From an uncultured Alistipes sp. (GTDB lineage Bacteria; Bacteroidota; Bacteroidia; Bacteroidales; Rikenellaceae): a stretch of DNA of 64,000 nucleotides. Of the stretch, positions 8,284 to 17,432 are shown one piece after another. The translations under genes were made by a program, and so were the position numbers. The DNA is taken from positions 31,236 through 95,235 of the forward strand of contig URBK01000010.1 of the NCBI GenBank assembly GCA_900546065.1, in the 5' to 3' direction. How positions within the stretch are numbered: position 1 is the first letter of the stretch; the number at the start of each line of letters is the position of its first letter. Under the pieces are notes generated by a model that made no database searches, was not told the DNA's origin, and saw only the letters and a list, made by a program, of their open reading frames with translations.

Positions 8284-9030
8284 ATGAACCAAACGACTCG
8301 AATACCAACGCACGTGGCCATAATAATGGATGGCAACGGCCGCTGGGCCCGCCGTCGCGGCAAGGAACGCTACGAGGGGCACATAGCCGGTGTGGACGCC
8401 CTGCGCGCCACGGTCATAAACGCCTCCGAATACGGCGTCCGCTATCTCACCGTATATGCCTTCTCGACCGAGAACTGGGGCCGCCCCCAACAGGAGGTCG
8501 AGGCCCTCATGCACCTTATATGCAAGGGGGTGGAGATGGAGACCCCCGCCCTCGTAAAGCAGGGCGTACGCGTGCGCATCCTCGGCGACAAGAGCCGTTT
8601 CTCGGGTGAGGTGCTCGAGGCCCTCGACCGCATCGAGAGCCGCACCGCCAACGGCACCCGCATGACCCTCATCATAGCCCTCAACTACTCGTCCCGCAGC
8701 GAAATAACAGCCGCGGCACGAAATCTGGCACGTATGGCCGCCGCAGGCGAGATCTCCCCAGACGACATCACCGAAGAGAGCTTCTCGCAGGCACTCTACA
8801 CGGCCGGCATCCCCGATCCCGATCTGGTCATACGCACAAGCGGCGAGTACCGTCTGAGCAACTTCCTCCTCTGGCAGGCATCCTATGCCGAATTCTACTT
8901 CACCGACACGCTGTGGCCCGACTTCGACAAGGCCGCCTTCGAGAAGGCCATGCAGGAGTATGCCGCCCGCGACCGCCGTTACGGACTGGTCAAGCAAGAT
9001 GAGCAGGAAGAGCAGGACAAACAGCAATAA
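8284..9030 (+). CDS. uppS: Isoprenyl transferase, undecaprenyl diphosphate synthase
   Basis: A cis-prenyltransferase that extends farnesyl diphosphate with isopentenyl diphosphate to make the C55 lipid carrier for peptidoglycan and other wall glycans. The ATG at 8284 gives MNQTTRIPTHVAIIMDGNGRWA, in which the catalytic Asp of MDGNGRWA is at residue 16. The C-terminal signature RTSGEYRLSNFLLWQ is intact. The 248-residue length is normal, and the chain ends with a short Glu/Gln-rich tail. It lies upstream of bamA in a run of envelope-biogenesis genes, separated from it by a 280-nt repeat tract. Confidence 0.95.
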   Translation: MNQTTRIPTHVAIIMDGNGRWARRRGKERYEGHIAGVDALRATVINASEYGVRYLTVYAFSTENWGRPQQEVEALMHLICKGVEMETPALVKQGVRVRILGDKSRFSGEVLEALDRIESRTANGTRMTLIIALNYSSRSEITAAARNLARMAAAGEISPDDITEESFSQALYTAGIPDPDLVIRTSGEYRLSNFLLWQASYAEFYFTDTLWPDFDKAAFEKAMQEYAARDRRYGLVKQDEQEEQDKQQ

Positions 9031-9044
9031 CCGTAACCCCGAGG

Positions 9045-9255
9045 GCCGATCCGACTGAAGATAACGAGAGGGTCAGTCAGAAGATAAAGAGGGGTGTCCG
9101 GCTGAAGATAAAAGGGACGGTCCCACTGAGGATAACAAGATAACAAGCTGGGATTCCGGCTGAGAATAACAAGATGACAAGCTGGGAATCCGGCTGAAAA
9201 AGATAACAAGACGACAAGCGGGGAAATCCGCCCGAAGATGACAAGCGGAACGGCC
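9045..9255. repeat. Degenerate minisatellite between uppS and bamA
   Basis: Units of about 33-36 nt built on GATAACAAGATGACAAGC and GGGAATCCGGCTGAA recur about six times with decay. The tract begins 15 nt after the uppS stop and is purine-rich on the coding strand. It contains no recognisable gene. Confidence 0.75.
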
Positions 9256-9311
9256 CGACAGAGAGAGATAACACTAAACCGATAGGGAAAAAGAAACTTT
9301 TTGTTGATTAA

Positions 9312-11933
9312 ATGAGATACGCAGGCAAACAAATCGTTGCGGTCGTAGCGGCGCTCCTCCTCATGGCGGGCTTCGCTTCGGCCCAGACTCAAGATACGGT
9401 TCGCGTCGACAAGACAGACCGCGAAGCAGAGCAGAGCCTCAAGGAGCAGAATGCCGACAAGCAGCAGCAAGACGAGGATGAGGAGGAGGACGACGGGTCA
9501 CACTTCGACCGCAACGCTCCGGTCATGAGCGCCGAAGCCGAGCCCCATCTCTACTATATCCGCAAGGTGAACGTCTACGGCGTCCGCTTCCGCGACAAGA
9601 ACCTGCTTCTGTCGACGTCGGGCCTCATGCCGGGCGATTCGCTCTATCTGCCCAGCACCTTCATATCGGACGCCATAACGCGTCTGTGGAACCAGCGCTA
9701 CTTCTCCGACGTGGAGATCGGTGCCGAGATCGAGGGCGACAGCATCGACCTCAATGTCTTCCTTCAGGAGCGGCCGCGCGTGCGCAGCTGGTCTTTCGAG
9801 GGCGAGCACATAGGCCGCAGCAAGCAGAAGGACCTTATGGACGAGCTCAAGCTCAAGGCCGGAACCGAACTCTCGGACTACGTCATCGACAAGAACGAGA
9901 AGCTCATCAAGAAGCACTTCATATCGAAAGGATTCCGCAATGTGGAGGTCTCGACCCGCATCGAGAACGACTCCATACGTCAGAACATGGTCAACGTCAC
10001 CTTCCGCATCGACCGCAACGAGAAGGTGCGCGTGGGGAGCATCACCTTCAGCGGCAACACCCAGTTCAAGGAGCGCCGCCTGCGCCGCACGTTCAAGAAG
10101 ACCCACCAGAAGAGCATAAACTTCTTCCAGAACACCAAGCTCAACGAGGAGGACTACAAGGAGGACAAGAACCTGCTCATCGACTTCTACAACTCGCAGG
10201 GCTACCGCAACGCCACGATCCTCTCGGACTCGGTCTACGCGATCAACCCCGAGCGCATAGGCATACACATCGACCTCTCGGAGGGTGACAAGTTCTACAT
10301 CCGCAACATCAAGTGGATCGGCAACTCGATCTACCCCACCGAGGAACTGCAACAGATCTTCGGCGTCAAGTCCGGCGATACATACGACAAGAAGTCGATG
10401 CACAAGCGTCTGGGCATAGGCCGCGAGATGAATCCCGACGGAATGTCAGTGGCAAACCTCTACCAGAACAACGGTTACCTCATGTCGCAGATCGAGCCTT
10501 CGGAGATCGTCGTAGGCAAGGACTCGATCGACCTCGAGATCAAGGTATTCGAGGGCAAGCCCTTCACCGTAAACGAGGTGGGCATCTCGGGCAACAACCG
10601 CGTCGACGACGAGGTGATCCGCCGCGAGCTCTACGTCTTCCCGGGCGAGTTGTACAACCGCGCGCTGCTGATGCGTACGCTGCGTATGCTCATGGGCATG
10701 GGACACTTCGACGCCGAGCAGCTCCAGCCCGACATACAGCCCGTCTCGAGCGACAAGGTGAACGTCAACTTCCCGCTCGTGGAGACCGCCAGCGACCAGT
10801 TCAACGTCGCCGGAGGTTGGGGATCGGGATCGTTCGTCGGCTCGGTCGGCATCACTCTGAACAACCTCTCGACACGAAACCTCTTCAAGAAGGGTACGTG
10901 GACCCCATACCCCATGGGACAGAACCAGAAGTTCTCGATCTCGGGACAGACCAACGGTACATACTACAAGGCCATCGCCGCCAGCTTCACCGATCCGTGG
11001 GTGGGCGGACACAAGCCCAACTCGCTCACCGTATCGGGACACTGGTCGGAGCAGAACAATGCATACTACGTATGGCAGTCGGCCACGATGTATTTCCGTT
11101 CGTTCGGTCTGGCCGCGGGCCTCGGCAAGCGACTCAAGTGGCCCGACCCCAACTTCTCGCTCTATCTCGAGGCGCAATATACGCGTTACAGCCTCAAGAA
11201 CTGGAACTACTTCATCATGAGCAACGGCGTGGCAAACGAGCTCTCGTTCAAGGTTGCGCTGTCGCGTTCGACCGTCGACCAGCCGATCTACCCCCGTTCG
11301 GGATCGGAGTTCTCGGCCGTGCTCACACTCACGCCCCCATACTCGCTCTGGGACGGCCGCGACTACTCGGATTCGAGCATGCCCGACAGAACCCGTTACA
11401 AGTGGATCGAGTACCACCGCTGGCAGTTCAACGCCCGCTGGTTCCTCCCCATATCGCGTAACAACAAGTTCGTCCTCATGGCCGCCGCCGAGATGGGATT
11501 CCTCGGCCACTACAACAAGAACAAGGTCTCGCCCTTCGAGCGTTTCGAGGTCGGAGGCGACGGTATGAGCGGATATACGATCTACGGTGTGGACATCATC
11601 CGCCTGCGCGGTTACGAGAACGGCGCCCTCGACCCCACAAGCGATTACTCGATAGGCTACAACAAATATACTATGGAGCTGCGTTATCCCGTTATATTGA
11701 AGGAGTCGTCGCAGATCTACGTACTCGGATTCCTCGAGGGCGGTAACGGTTACAGCTCGTGGAAGGATTTCTCGCCCTTCAGGATCAAGCGTTCGGCAGG
11801 TCTCGGCGTCAGAATTTATCTCCCGATCGTCGGACTGTTGGGTCTGGACTGGGGTTGGGGATTCGACGCCCCCGCAGGCTCGACACGCCGCAGCGGAAGC
11901 CAGTTCCACTTCACCATGGGTCAAACATTCTGA
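9312..11933 (+). CDS. bamA: Outer membrane assembly factor BamA
   Basis: An Omp85-family outer-membrane protein that folds and inserts beta-barrel proteins. A signal peptide ends near FASAQTQD, followed by a Lys/Gln/Asp/Glu-rich acidic linker (about residues 40-62). POTRA repeats occupy roughly residues 75-480, with the recurrent glycine turn SGN (FSGNTQFKERRL, VGISGNNRVDDEVI). The 16-strand barrel follows and ends in the aromatic FHFTMGQTF with a terminal Phe, as expected for a Bam substrate. At 873 residues it is of usual Bacteroidetes size. Two Skp/OmpH chaperone genes follow directly, the common bamA-skp order. Confidence 0.95.
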   Translation: MRYAGKQIVAVVAALLLMAGFASAQTQDTVRVDKTDREAEQSLKEQNADKQQQDEDEEEDDGSHFDRNAPVMSAEAEPHLYYIRKVNVYGVRFRDKNLLLSTSGLMPGDSLYLPSTFISDAITRLWNQRYFSDVEIGAEIEGDSIDLNVFLQERPRVRSWSFEGEHIGRSKQKDLMDELKLKAGTELSDYVIDKNEKLIKKHFISKGFRNVEVSTRIENDSIRQNMVNVTFRIDRNEKVRVGSITFSGNTQFKERRLRRTFKKTHQKSINFFQNTKLNEEDYKEDKNLLIDFYNSQGYRNATILSDSVYAINPERIGIHIDLSEGDKFYIRNIKWIGNSIYPTEELQQIFGVKSGDTYDKKSMHKRLGIGREMNPDGMSVANLYQNNGYLMSQIEPSEIVVGKDSIDLEIKVFEGKPFTVNEVGISGNNRVDDEVIRRELYVFPGELYNRALLMRTLRMLMGMGHFDAEQLQPDIQPVSSDKVNVNFPLVETASDQFNVAGGWGSGSFVGSVGITLNNLSTRNLFKKGTWTPYPMGQNQKFSISGQTNGTYYKAIAASFTDPWVGGHKPNSLTVSGHWSEQNNAYYVWQSATMYFRSFGLAAGLGKRLKWPDPNFSLYLEAQYTRYSLKNWNYFIMSNGVANELSFKVALSRSTVDQPIYPRSGSEFSAVLTLTPPYSLWDGRDYSDSSMPDRTRYKWIEYHRWQFNARWFLPISRNNKFVLMAAAEMGFLGHYNKNKVSPFERFEVGGDGMSGYTIYGVDIIRLRGYENGALDPTSDYSIGYNKYTMELRYPVILKESSQIYVLGFLEGGNGYSSWKDFSPFRIKRSAGLGVRIYLPIVGLLGLDWGWGFDAPAGSTRRSGSQFHFTMGQTF

Positions 11934-11965
11934 CATGATTGGCAGAATATTTGAAAATAAATTCA

Positions 11966-11973
11966 TACATTTG
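11966..11973 (+). promoter_or_regulatory. Possible -7 box for the first skp gene
   Basis: TACATTTG lies 30 nt before the ATG. TTG at 11939-11941 is 24 nt upstream, longer than the ideal spacer. bamA read-through may supply most of the transcript. Confidence 0.4.
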
Positions 11974-12003
11974 TAAGTTAGTGCCACATAAAACCGAGTT
12001 ATT

Positions 12004-12567
12004 ATGAAACGATTAACATTGATCTTGGCATTCGCTCTGTCGGCCGTGGGATTCGCCGCCGCACAGAATACCGCCGTGGTGAACAGCGAAAAGATATTCA
12101 AATCGATAGACGCATACAACGAGGCCCTCAAGCAACTCGACCAGATGGCCGAGCAGTACCAGAAGGATGTAGACGAGAAGTTCAAGGCCGTGGAGGATCT
12201 CTACAACGCCTACATGCAGCGCAAGTCGACCCTCTCGCAGGCCTCGCAGCAGGCAAACGAGGAGAACATCCTCAAGATGGAGAAGGAGGCCACCGATTTT
12301 CAGGAGTCGATCTTCGGCACCGACGGCACGCTCATGAAACGCCGCATCGAGCTTATACAGCCCATACAGAAGCAGGTCTTCGGCGCTATCGAGACCTACG
12401 CCAAGCAACACGACATCGACATGGTAGTCGACATCGCGCAGAACGCAACGATGCTCTACTACTCGCCCGATGTGGACCACACGCAGGATATAATCGACAT
12501 GCTGAAGGCACCTGCAACGACGGCCCCCGCAACAACGGCGGCTCCCGCAACGGCGGCGCAGCAATAA
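12004..12567 (+). CDS. Skp/OmpH family periplasmic chaperone, copy 1
   Basis: A periplasmic holdase of the Skp/OmpH family, thought to carry unfolded outer-membrane proteins toward BamA. The 187-residue precursor has a signal peptide (cleavage near GFAAAQN), the family opening NTAVVNSEKIFKSI, and a long charged coiled coil (about residues 40-120) forming the tentacle arms. The C-terminal strand region IDMVVDIAQNATMLYYS closes the body. An Ala/Thr/Pro-rich low-complexity tail follows. It lies 70 nt after bamA and 96 nt before a second family member, so the pair is a tandem duplication. Confidence 0.9.
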   Translation: MKRLTLILAFALSAVGFAAAQNTAVVNSEKIFKSIDAYNEALKQLDQMAEQYQKDVDEKFKAVEDLYNAYMQRKSTLSQASQQANEENILKMEKEATDFQESIFGTDGTLMKRRIELIQPIQKQVFGAIETYAKQHDIDMVVDIAQNATMLYYSPDVDHTQDIIDMLKAPATTAPATTAAPATAAQQ

Positions 12568-12663
12568 CACTGCGACAGCGCGGCAGAAATGCACCATGAC
12601 GGCGCTGCAACAAGGACGCATGCAACAGAAAACAGAACATAAAATTACACACGTAAGAAAACC

Positions 12664-13176
12664 ATGAAAAAAGCATTGAAACTAACCCTTGTGGTTGTAT
12701 GTACGATGATCTCGACATCGCTCTTCGCACAGAAGTTCGGCCGCATCAACTCTCAGGAGATCGTAACCAGCATGAACGAGTTCAAGGAGGCGCAGACGCA
12801 GATACAGGCCTATGCCAAGGATCTCGACGCGCAGCTTGAGACCATAGGCGTGGAGTTCAACACCAAACTGCAGGAGTTCCAGCAGAGTGCCGATACGCTC
12901 GGCGACGCCATGCGTCAGCTCAAGGAGAAGGAGCTCAACGACCTCCAGACCCGTTATCAGGAGTTCCAGCAGATGGCAAGCAGCGACATGCAGAAGAAGC
13001 AGATGGAGCTTCTGCAGCCCATACAGCAGAAGTGTGTCGATGCCATCAAAGAGGTAGCGCAGGCCGGAGGCTATATCGTTGTCTTCGACATGGCGACCGG
13101 ATCGCTCGCATACATCGACGAGGCCGCCACGACGGACATCAGCGCCGAGGTCAAGGCCAAGCTCGGCATACAGTAA
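12664..13176 (+). CDS. Skp/OmpH family periplasmic chaperone, copy 2
   Basis: Second Skp/OmpH protein, 170 residues, with a signal peptide (MKKALKLTLVVVCTMISTSLFAQ). The conserved mature N-terminus KFGRINSQEIVTSM matches the family pattern seen in copy 1. A coiled coil rich in Gln, Glu and Lys runs from about residue 45 to 115, and the C-terminal GGYIVVFDMATGSLAYID strand pair is typical. Unlike copy 1 it lacks the Ala/Thr/Pro tail. Tandem copies could form mixed trimers or have separate clients; the sequence does not decide. A strong hairpin 65 nt downstream probably ends the bamA-skp-skp transcript. Confidence 0.9.
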   Translation: MKKALKLTLVVVCTMISTSLFAQKFGRINSQEIVTSMNEFKEAQTQIQAYAKDLDAQLETIGVEFNTKLQEFQQSADTLGDAMRQLKEKELNDLQTRYQEFQQMASSDMQKKQMELLQPIQQKCVDAIKEVAQAGGYIVVFDMATGSLAYIDEAATTDISAEVKAKLGIQ

Positions 13177-13240
13177 CGATACGCATTCCCGAGGCCGCGG
13201 CCAGCGGCCCCGAAGCATGCCGTCCCGACAGGGGCGGGGC

Positions 13241-13279
13241 GTACGCGGGACACTTCACATGAAGGAGTGTCCCGCGTAC
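13241..13279 (+). terminator. Hairpin terminator after the skp pair
   Basis: A perfect 14-bp GC-rich stem (13241-13254 with 13266-13279) encloses an 11-nt loop. The downstream GTTTG is only weakly T-rich. Confidence 0.65.
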
Positions 13280-13404
13280 GTTTGCATACAGCCACGACCA
13301 TATACGGCGCACAGCCGCATGCCGAGGCCCATTGGAGAGGCAAAGCCATGGCCGTTCGGCAAAAAATCACTATCTTGGGGGCTGCAAAAACTACATTCTT
13401 ACCT

Positions 13405-14574
13405 ATGATGAACCGAAACCTTCTCCGCGCCGCAGCCGCAATGGCCGTGACACTATTCACATTTTTCGCACTGCCGGCCGCCGCATCCGAACCCGTACCT
13501 CCGGCACAGCTTCCGCGTCTGATCGACTCGGGAACGTTCCCCACGGGACATATTCAGGGCATAGCCGTCGACACCGAACACCGATACATATACTATTCCT
13601 ATACGACGATGCTGGTCAAGGCCGACATGCAGGGCCGCGTCGTGGGCACGGTCACGGGACTCGTGGGACACCTCGGCAGCCTCACCTTCAACGCCGAGGA
13701 CGGCCGTGTCTACGGCTCGCTCGAATATAAGAACGACGCCATCGGCCGCGGCATCCTCGCCGCGAGCGGCCACGATGGGGAGATAAACGATGGTTTCTAT
13801 ATCGCCATATTCGATGTCGACCGCATCACCCGCACGGATATGAGTGCCGAGCGTGACGGCGTCATGACCGCAGTATTCATAGGCGACATTCTGCGCGACT
13901 ACACGGCCACCGTCCGGACCGAGCAGGGGGAGCGGCAGCACCGCTTCGGGTGCAGCGGCTTCGACGGCATCACATTCGGGCCGCGCTTCGGCCGCACGGG
14001 CGGCCGCCGCTATCTGACCCTCAGCTACGGCATCTATGACGACACCACCCGAACAGACAACGACTATCAGGTGCTTCTGCAATACGACACGCGCCGCTGG
14101 CGCCGCTACGAGGCTCCCCTGAGCCAGAGCGCGATGCACCGCAACGGCCCCGAGCATCCCGACGGCCGTTACTTCGTCTTCACCGGCAACACGGCCTACG
14201 GTGTGCAGAACCTCTGCTATGACGACGCCACCAAACGCTGGTATATGGCCGTCTACTACGGCCAGAAACCGCAATACCCCAACTATACGCTCTTCGCCGT
14301 CGATGCGGCGTCGCGTCCCGTAAAGAGCGCCCTGCGCGGCGTCCCGTATGTCGGGCGCGAGAATGTGCTGCCGCTGTCGGATACGGGCGTCGAGGACAAG
14401 GCTACGGGCATACGCGGCTGGCACTTCCCCTACGGTTCGACAGGCCTCTGCGCCATCGGTGACGGATATTTCTACATATCGCACCACTACGTCGAGAACA
14501 AACGTCAGGGCAGCAGGATACGCCTCTACCGCTGGACCGGCAGCGCCGAGCACCCCTTCGAGCAGGTGCGCTGA
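13405..14574 (+). CDS. Secreted protein of unknown function, possible beta-propeller
   Basis: No named family recognised. The start at the tandem ATGs (13405/13408) gives a clear signal peptide with cleavage near LPAAASEP; upstream in-frame codons lack homology-like sequence. The 389-residue protein has repeated short blades (GIAVDTEHRYIYYSYTT, LGSLTFNAEDGRVYGSL, FGCSGFDGITFGPRFG) reminiscent of NHL or SMP-30-like propellers, and ends with DGYFYISHHYVENKRQGSRI. It is probably periplasmic or surface-located. The next gene starts 32 nt downstream on the same strand, suggesting a two-gene unit. Function cannot be assigned. Confidence 0.7.
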   Translation: MMNRNLLRAAAAMAVTLFTFFALPAAASEPVPPAQLPRLIDSGTFPTGHIQGIAVDTEHRYIYYSYTTMLVKADMQGRVVGTVTGLVGHLGSLTFNAEDGRVYGSLEYKNDAIGRGILAASGHDGEINDGFYIAIFDVDRITRTDMSAERDGVMTAVFIGDILRDYTATVRTEQGERQHRFGCSGFDGITFGPRFGRTGGRRYLTLSYGIYDDTTRTDNDYQVLLQYDTRRWRRYEAPLSQSAMHRNGPEHPDGRYFVFTGNTAYGVQNLCYDDATKRWYMAVYYGQKPQYPNYTLFAVDAASRPVKSALRGVPYVGRENVLPLSDTGVEDKATGIRGWHFPYGSTGLCAIGDGYFYISHHYVENKRQGSRIRLYRWTGSAEHPFEQVR

Positions 14575-14606
14575 CCTCAACCGTAACATAAGGAATCCTC
14601 ACCGTC

Positions 14607-15242
14607 ATGCTCAAACGCAACACACCCCGCCAGCAGCCCTCGGACCGCGAGGCGGCCATCGAGGAGATGGAGTGGTACGACGCCCTCGTGCGGCGCAAGC
14701 TGCGCACGTGGGGCCGGTGGCTCGACCGTGACCACAAGCGTATCCTCACCGACAACTTCGACGCCTTGTCCGCGAGGCGTGAGGCGTTGCAGTTCATTGT
14801 CGACGACGAGGGTTACTATATCGGCGAGGTGGACGAGGAGTGGTTGCGCCACGGATTCGGAGTCTACACCTGCAACACGATCGGCCCCAAGCGGTGGGTC
14901 ATGCAGGCGGGCATGTGGCACGAGGGGCGCCCTACGGGCCCGCATACGCTCTATGACGCCAGCGGCCCCAGCGGCCAGCACTTTCTGGCATCGGTCTACT
15001 ACACGGGCGAGCGGCGACACGAACGCGGCTTGGTGCAGTTCTCCATCTCGGATGACGGATACAACGGCCGCCCGCGAAAATATCGCCGTTACGAGCGTTT
15101 CTCGATGGCGACACTCGCCGTCGGGCTCGCAATCGTCTACATGATCTGCTTCTTCCTCACGCGCCGCATGTCGCTCAGCCTGATGGTCTGCGCCGTGGTC
15201 GCATTCCTCTATCTCATAGGAGCAAACCGCCGCCAGATGTAA
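14607..15242 (+). CDS. Membrane protein of unknown function
   Basis: A 211-residue protein with a charged soluble N-terminal part and two membrane helices near the C-terminus (about residues 170-190 and 193-207, separated by TRRMS). The soluble part has aromatic/glycine clusters (DEGYYIGEVDEEWLRHGFGVY, then MWHEGRPTGPHTLYDASG) that faintly resemble MORN repeats, but this is not firm. There is no signal peptide; the C-terminal helices would anchor it in the inner membrane with the large domain in the cytoplasm. It is probably co-transcribed with the secreted protein 32 nt upstream. Confidence 0.65.
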   Translation: MLKRNTPRQQPSDREAAIEEMEWYDALVRRKLRTWGRWLDRDHKRILTDNFDALSARREALQFIVDDEGYYIGEVDEEWLRHGFGVYTCNTIGPKRWVMQAGMWHEGRPTGPHTLYDASGPSGQHFLASVYYTGERRHERGLVQFSISDDGYNGRPRKYRRYERFSMATLAVGLAIVYMICFFLTRRMSLSLMVCAVVAFLYLIGANRRQM

Positions 15243-15307
15243 TCTCTTCGGACAAGCACAAGGAGCCCCCTCCCGCATGCAGGATACTGCATGTTCCCAT
15301 AAAATGA

Positions 15308-15348
15308 TGTCGGGAAGACTCATTCAAACGGAACGAATCTTCCCGACA
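15308..15348. terminator. Hairpin between convergent genes
   Basis: An 11-bp stem TGTCGGGAAGA/TCTTCCCGACA with a 19-nt loop lies between the plus-strand membrane protein and the minus-strand kinase. It probably serves both directions. Confidence 0.55.
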
Positions 15349-15443
15349 CCCGTATTGTAAAGAGTAATCTTATCCGACAAACTTCATCCGGAAGGGTATT
15401 TCCTATTATCCCCCCCGCTCAGAAGAATATCGGTCTCACGCCC

Positions 15444-16523
15444 CTATCGGGCCAGCTCCTTGATTATGGCACACATCCGGTCGTACTGCTGCTCCATGCT
15501 GCACAGCAGCTTGTACTGGGCGTGCGTACGGACAAGGTTGTGGTCGGCGTAGGCGGTCTTGTAATACTTGTCGCCGTCGATATAGTCCATCAGGAAGCGC
15601 AGCACCTGCTCGAAGGTGATGTAACGTGCCGAGAAGGCCAGCCAGTCGAGTTCGCTCTGCGTCATCGTGGCGCGCTGCTGCGACAGGTAACCGTCGGCAT
15701 AGGCGCGGAACATCTCGATGCTCAGGCCCACGTTGTCCAAGTTGCGGTCATCCTCCGCACCCGTATTGGCATACGAGCGGATCGCGTCGCCGAAGTCGTT
15801 GAGCGACGTCGAACTCATAACCGTATCGAGGTCGATCGCGCAGAGCACCTTGCCCGTAGGCTTGTCGAAGAGGATATTGCTGATCTTGGTATCGTTATGC
15901 GTAACGTGCGTAGGGATTGTGCCGTTCTCCACAAGCGACCAGAAGTCGAGCATCTCGCCGCGGCGCGCCTCGATCCAGCCTATCTCCTCCTTGAGTGAGG
16001 CGGCACGTCCCGCAGGGTCGGCCGCGAGGGTCTCGTCCCACTGCTTGAAGCGCCAGCGTATGTTGTGGAAGCCCTTGATGGTCTCGTTCAGCGGCTTGTC
16101 GAAGTCCGCCAGCAGCGCCTGAAAGCGTCCTATGCCCACGCCTCCCTGATATGCCAGCTCGGGCGAGTCGGCACGGTCGTAGCTCAGCGTGTCGGGAATG
16201 AAGAGGCACACGGCCCAGAAGTTGCCCTCATCCTCCACATAGAGACGGCCGTCGCGCGCAGGTATCACCGTGAGCGTCTCGCGCAGCGGATCCGCAACCT
16301 TCGCCTTGATGTGCGTCGTCACCGCCATGATGTTGTCCATCATGCCGGGCACGTCGGGAAAGACCTGATGGTTCTTGCGCTGAAGAATATAGTCGGGGGC
16401 GTCGCCCGCAGTGCGGACGATGAAGGTGTCGTTGATGAAGCCCTCGCCCAGCGGCTTCACCGTAGCGATCTCACCCTCAAGGGCAAAACGCTCGGCAATG
16501 GATAAAAGTTTCTCGTTGGTCAT
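15444..16523 (-). CDS. Phosphotransferase, N-acetylhexosamine 1-kinase-like
   Basis: A cytoplasmic small-molecule kinase of the aminoglycoside phosphotransferase (APH) fold. The length (359 aa) and overall pattern resemble N-acetylhexosamine 1-kinase NahK, which phosphorylates GlcNAc/GalNAc at C1. The glycine-rich loop region reads LGEGFINDTFIV, followed by the ATP-binding YILQRKN. The catalytic loop HVTHNDTKISNIL carries the Asp and Asn of the family, and IDLDTVMSST the metal-binding Asp. It lies 66 nt downstream of a CBM9-like gene on the same strand, so both may serve sugar scavenging. Substrate specificity is inferred only from resemblance. Confidence 0.8.
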   Translation of the reverse strand: MTNEKLLSIAERFALEGEIATVKPLGEGFINDTFIVRTAGDAPDYILQRKNHQVFPDVPGMMDNIMAVTTHIKAKVADPLRETLTVIPARDGRLYVEDEGNFWAVCLFIPDTLSYDRADSPELAYQGGVGIGRFQALLADFDKPLNETIKGFHNIRWRFKQWDETLAADPAGRAASLKEEIGWIEARRGEMLDFWSLVENGTIPTHVTHNDTKISNILFDKPTGKVLCAIDLDTVMSSTSLNDFGDAIRSYANTGAEDDRNLDNVGLSIEMFRAYADGYLSQQRATMTQSELDWLAFSARYITFEQVLRFLMDYIDGDKYYKTAYADHNLVRTHAQYKLLCSMEQQYDRMCAIIKELAR

Positions 16524-16589
16524 GGTTCTATTCAGGTTTTTATTATTCGAATGGGTATATATGGATACTATGCCGCACGGCCGCCGCGG

Positions 16590-17273
16590 TCAGAGCAGCA
16601 CTATCTCCCCGAAAAATTCGGGACGGTGGAAGTCGGGCTGCGGCGTGCGTACGGGCGCCCAGCTCAGGAAGTGAGGTTGCGCGCACTTGTCACCGCACTT
16701 GTAGAAGTTGGCCTTGAGCCGCCGCGGAGCCTCCCCCAGACCCAGCAGTTCGAAGGGTATGACCTCCACGAGCCACCAACGCTGGCCCTCGCCCCGCACA
16801 TCGATCGAGGCGTGCGGCAGCGACGTTATGCGCCGTATGCGCGACATGCGCCCCTCGTCGAAGTGCCGGGCGTCGCTGCGCGAATATCTGTGCGCCGCAA
16901 GGGCGGTGCCTATACAGTTGATCTCGAAGTTGAAGTAACCGTCCCCCACGGGGTCGGCCACGAAGAACTCCACGCAGCTGTCCTCCCACACGGGACCGTT
17001 ATCCTCGGTGGTCACGGCGCGCACATGCTCCTCCTCGACCTCGAACATCACGGCCAGACATTCGTCCGAATGTGCCACGCGGAACGACACCTTCGGTGCA
17101 TAGGGATATTCGGGCCAGTCGACGCAGGCGATGGGACAGCTGACGAGCCAGTCGCGCATGACGGGCATGATCTCCGCATCGGTCAGACGTTCGATATTGC
17201 GCATGAAACGCGCTTCGACAACAGGCGGAGCATCCACGGTCGTGACGGCCGGTCGGGCTACAAACTCTTCCAT
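16590..17273 (-). CDS. CBM9-like carbohydrate-binding protein
   Basis: A 227-residue protein resembling the family-9 carbohydrate-binding module group often annotated in Bacteroidetes as 'carbohydrate-binding family 9-like'. The beta-sandwich pattern includes PKVSFRVAHSDECLAVMFEV, then VWEDSCVEFFVADP and GYFNFEINCIGTALA. No signal peptide is visible, so a cytoplasmic location or an unconventional leader is possible. It precedes the NahK-like kinase, and a full promoter lies 28 nt upstream. It has no catalytic partner domain; ligand unknown. Confidence 0.75.
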   Translation of the reverse strand: MEEFVARPAVTTVDAPPVVEARFMRNIERLTDAEIMPVMRDWLVSCPIACVDWPEYPYAPKVSFRVAHSDECLAVMFEVEEEHVRAVTTEDNGPVWEDSCVEFFVADPVGDGYFNFEINCIGTALAAHRYSRSDARHFDEGRMSRIRRITSLPHASIDVRGEGQRWWLVEVIPFELLGLGEAPRRLKANFYKCGDKCAQPHFLSWAPVRTPQPDFHRPEFFGEIVLL

Positions 17274-17300
17274 TTTCTATCCGTTATAAATCAAACTTTT

Positions 17301-17332
17301 CAAATTTAGTTAATAATCGACAGAAAAACAAC
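17301..17332 (-). promoter_or_regulatory. Promoter of the CBM9-like/kinase unit
   Basis: On the minus strand GTTG (17332-17329), 20 nt, then TAAATTTG (17308-17301). The predicted start of transcription is about 20 nt before the CBM9-like ATG. Confidence 0.65.
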
Positions 17333-17432
17333 TTTTTCCGCAAAAAGTCGCAACTTCGCATGACCATATTGTCAAAAAAAAGCAGATTTTTTCGAGGTTT
17401 CACACCTTCGGCCGCCGTTCGGCCCCCCCCCG

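Noticed and set aside
13371..13378. TATCTTGG as a -7 box for the secreted propeller-like gene
   Set aside because: It deviates from TAnnTTTG at the conserved TTTG and has no -33 partner.
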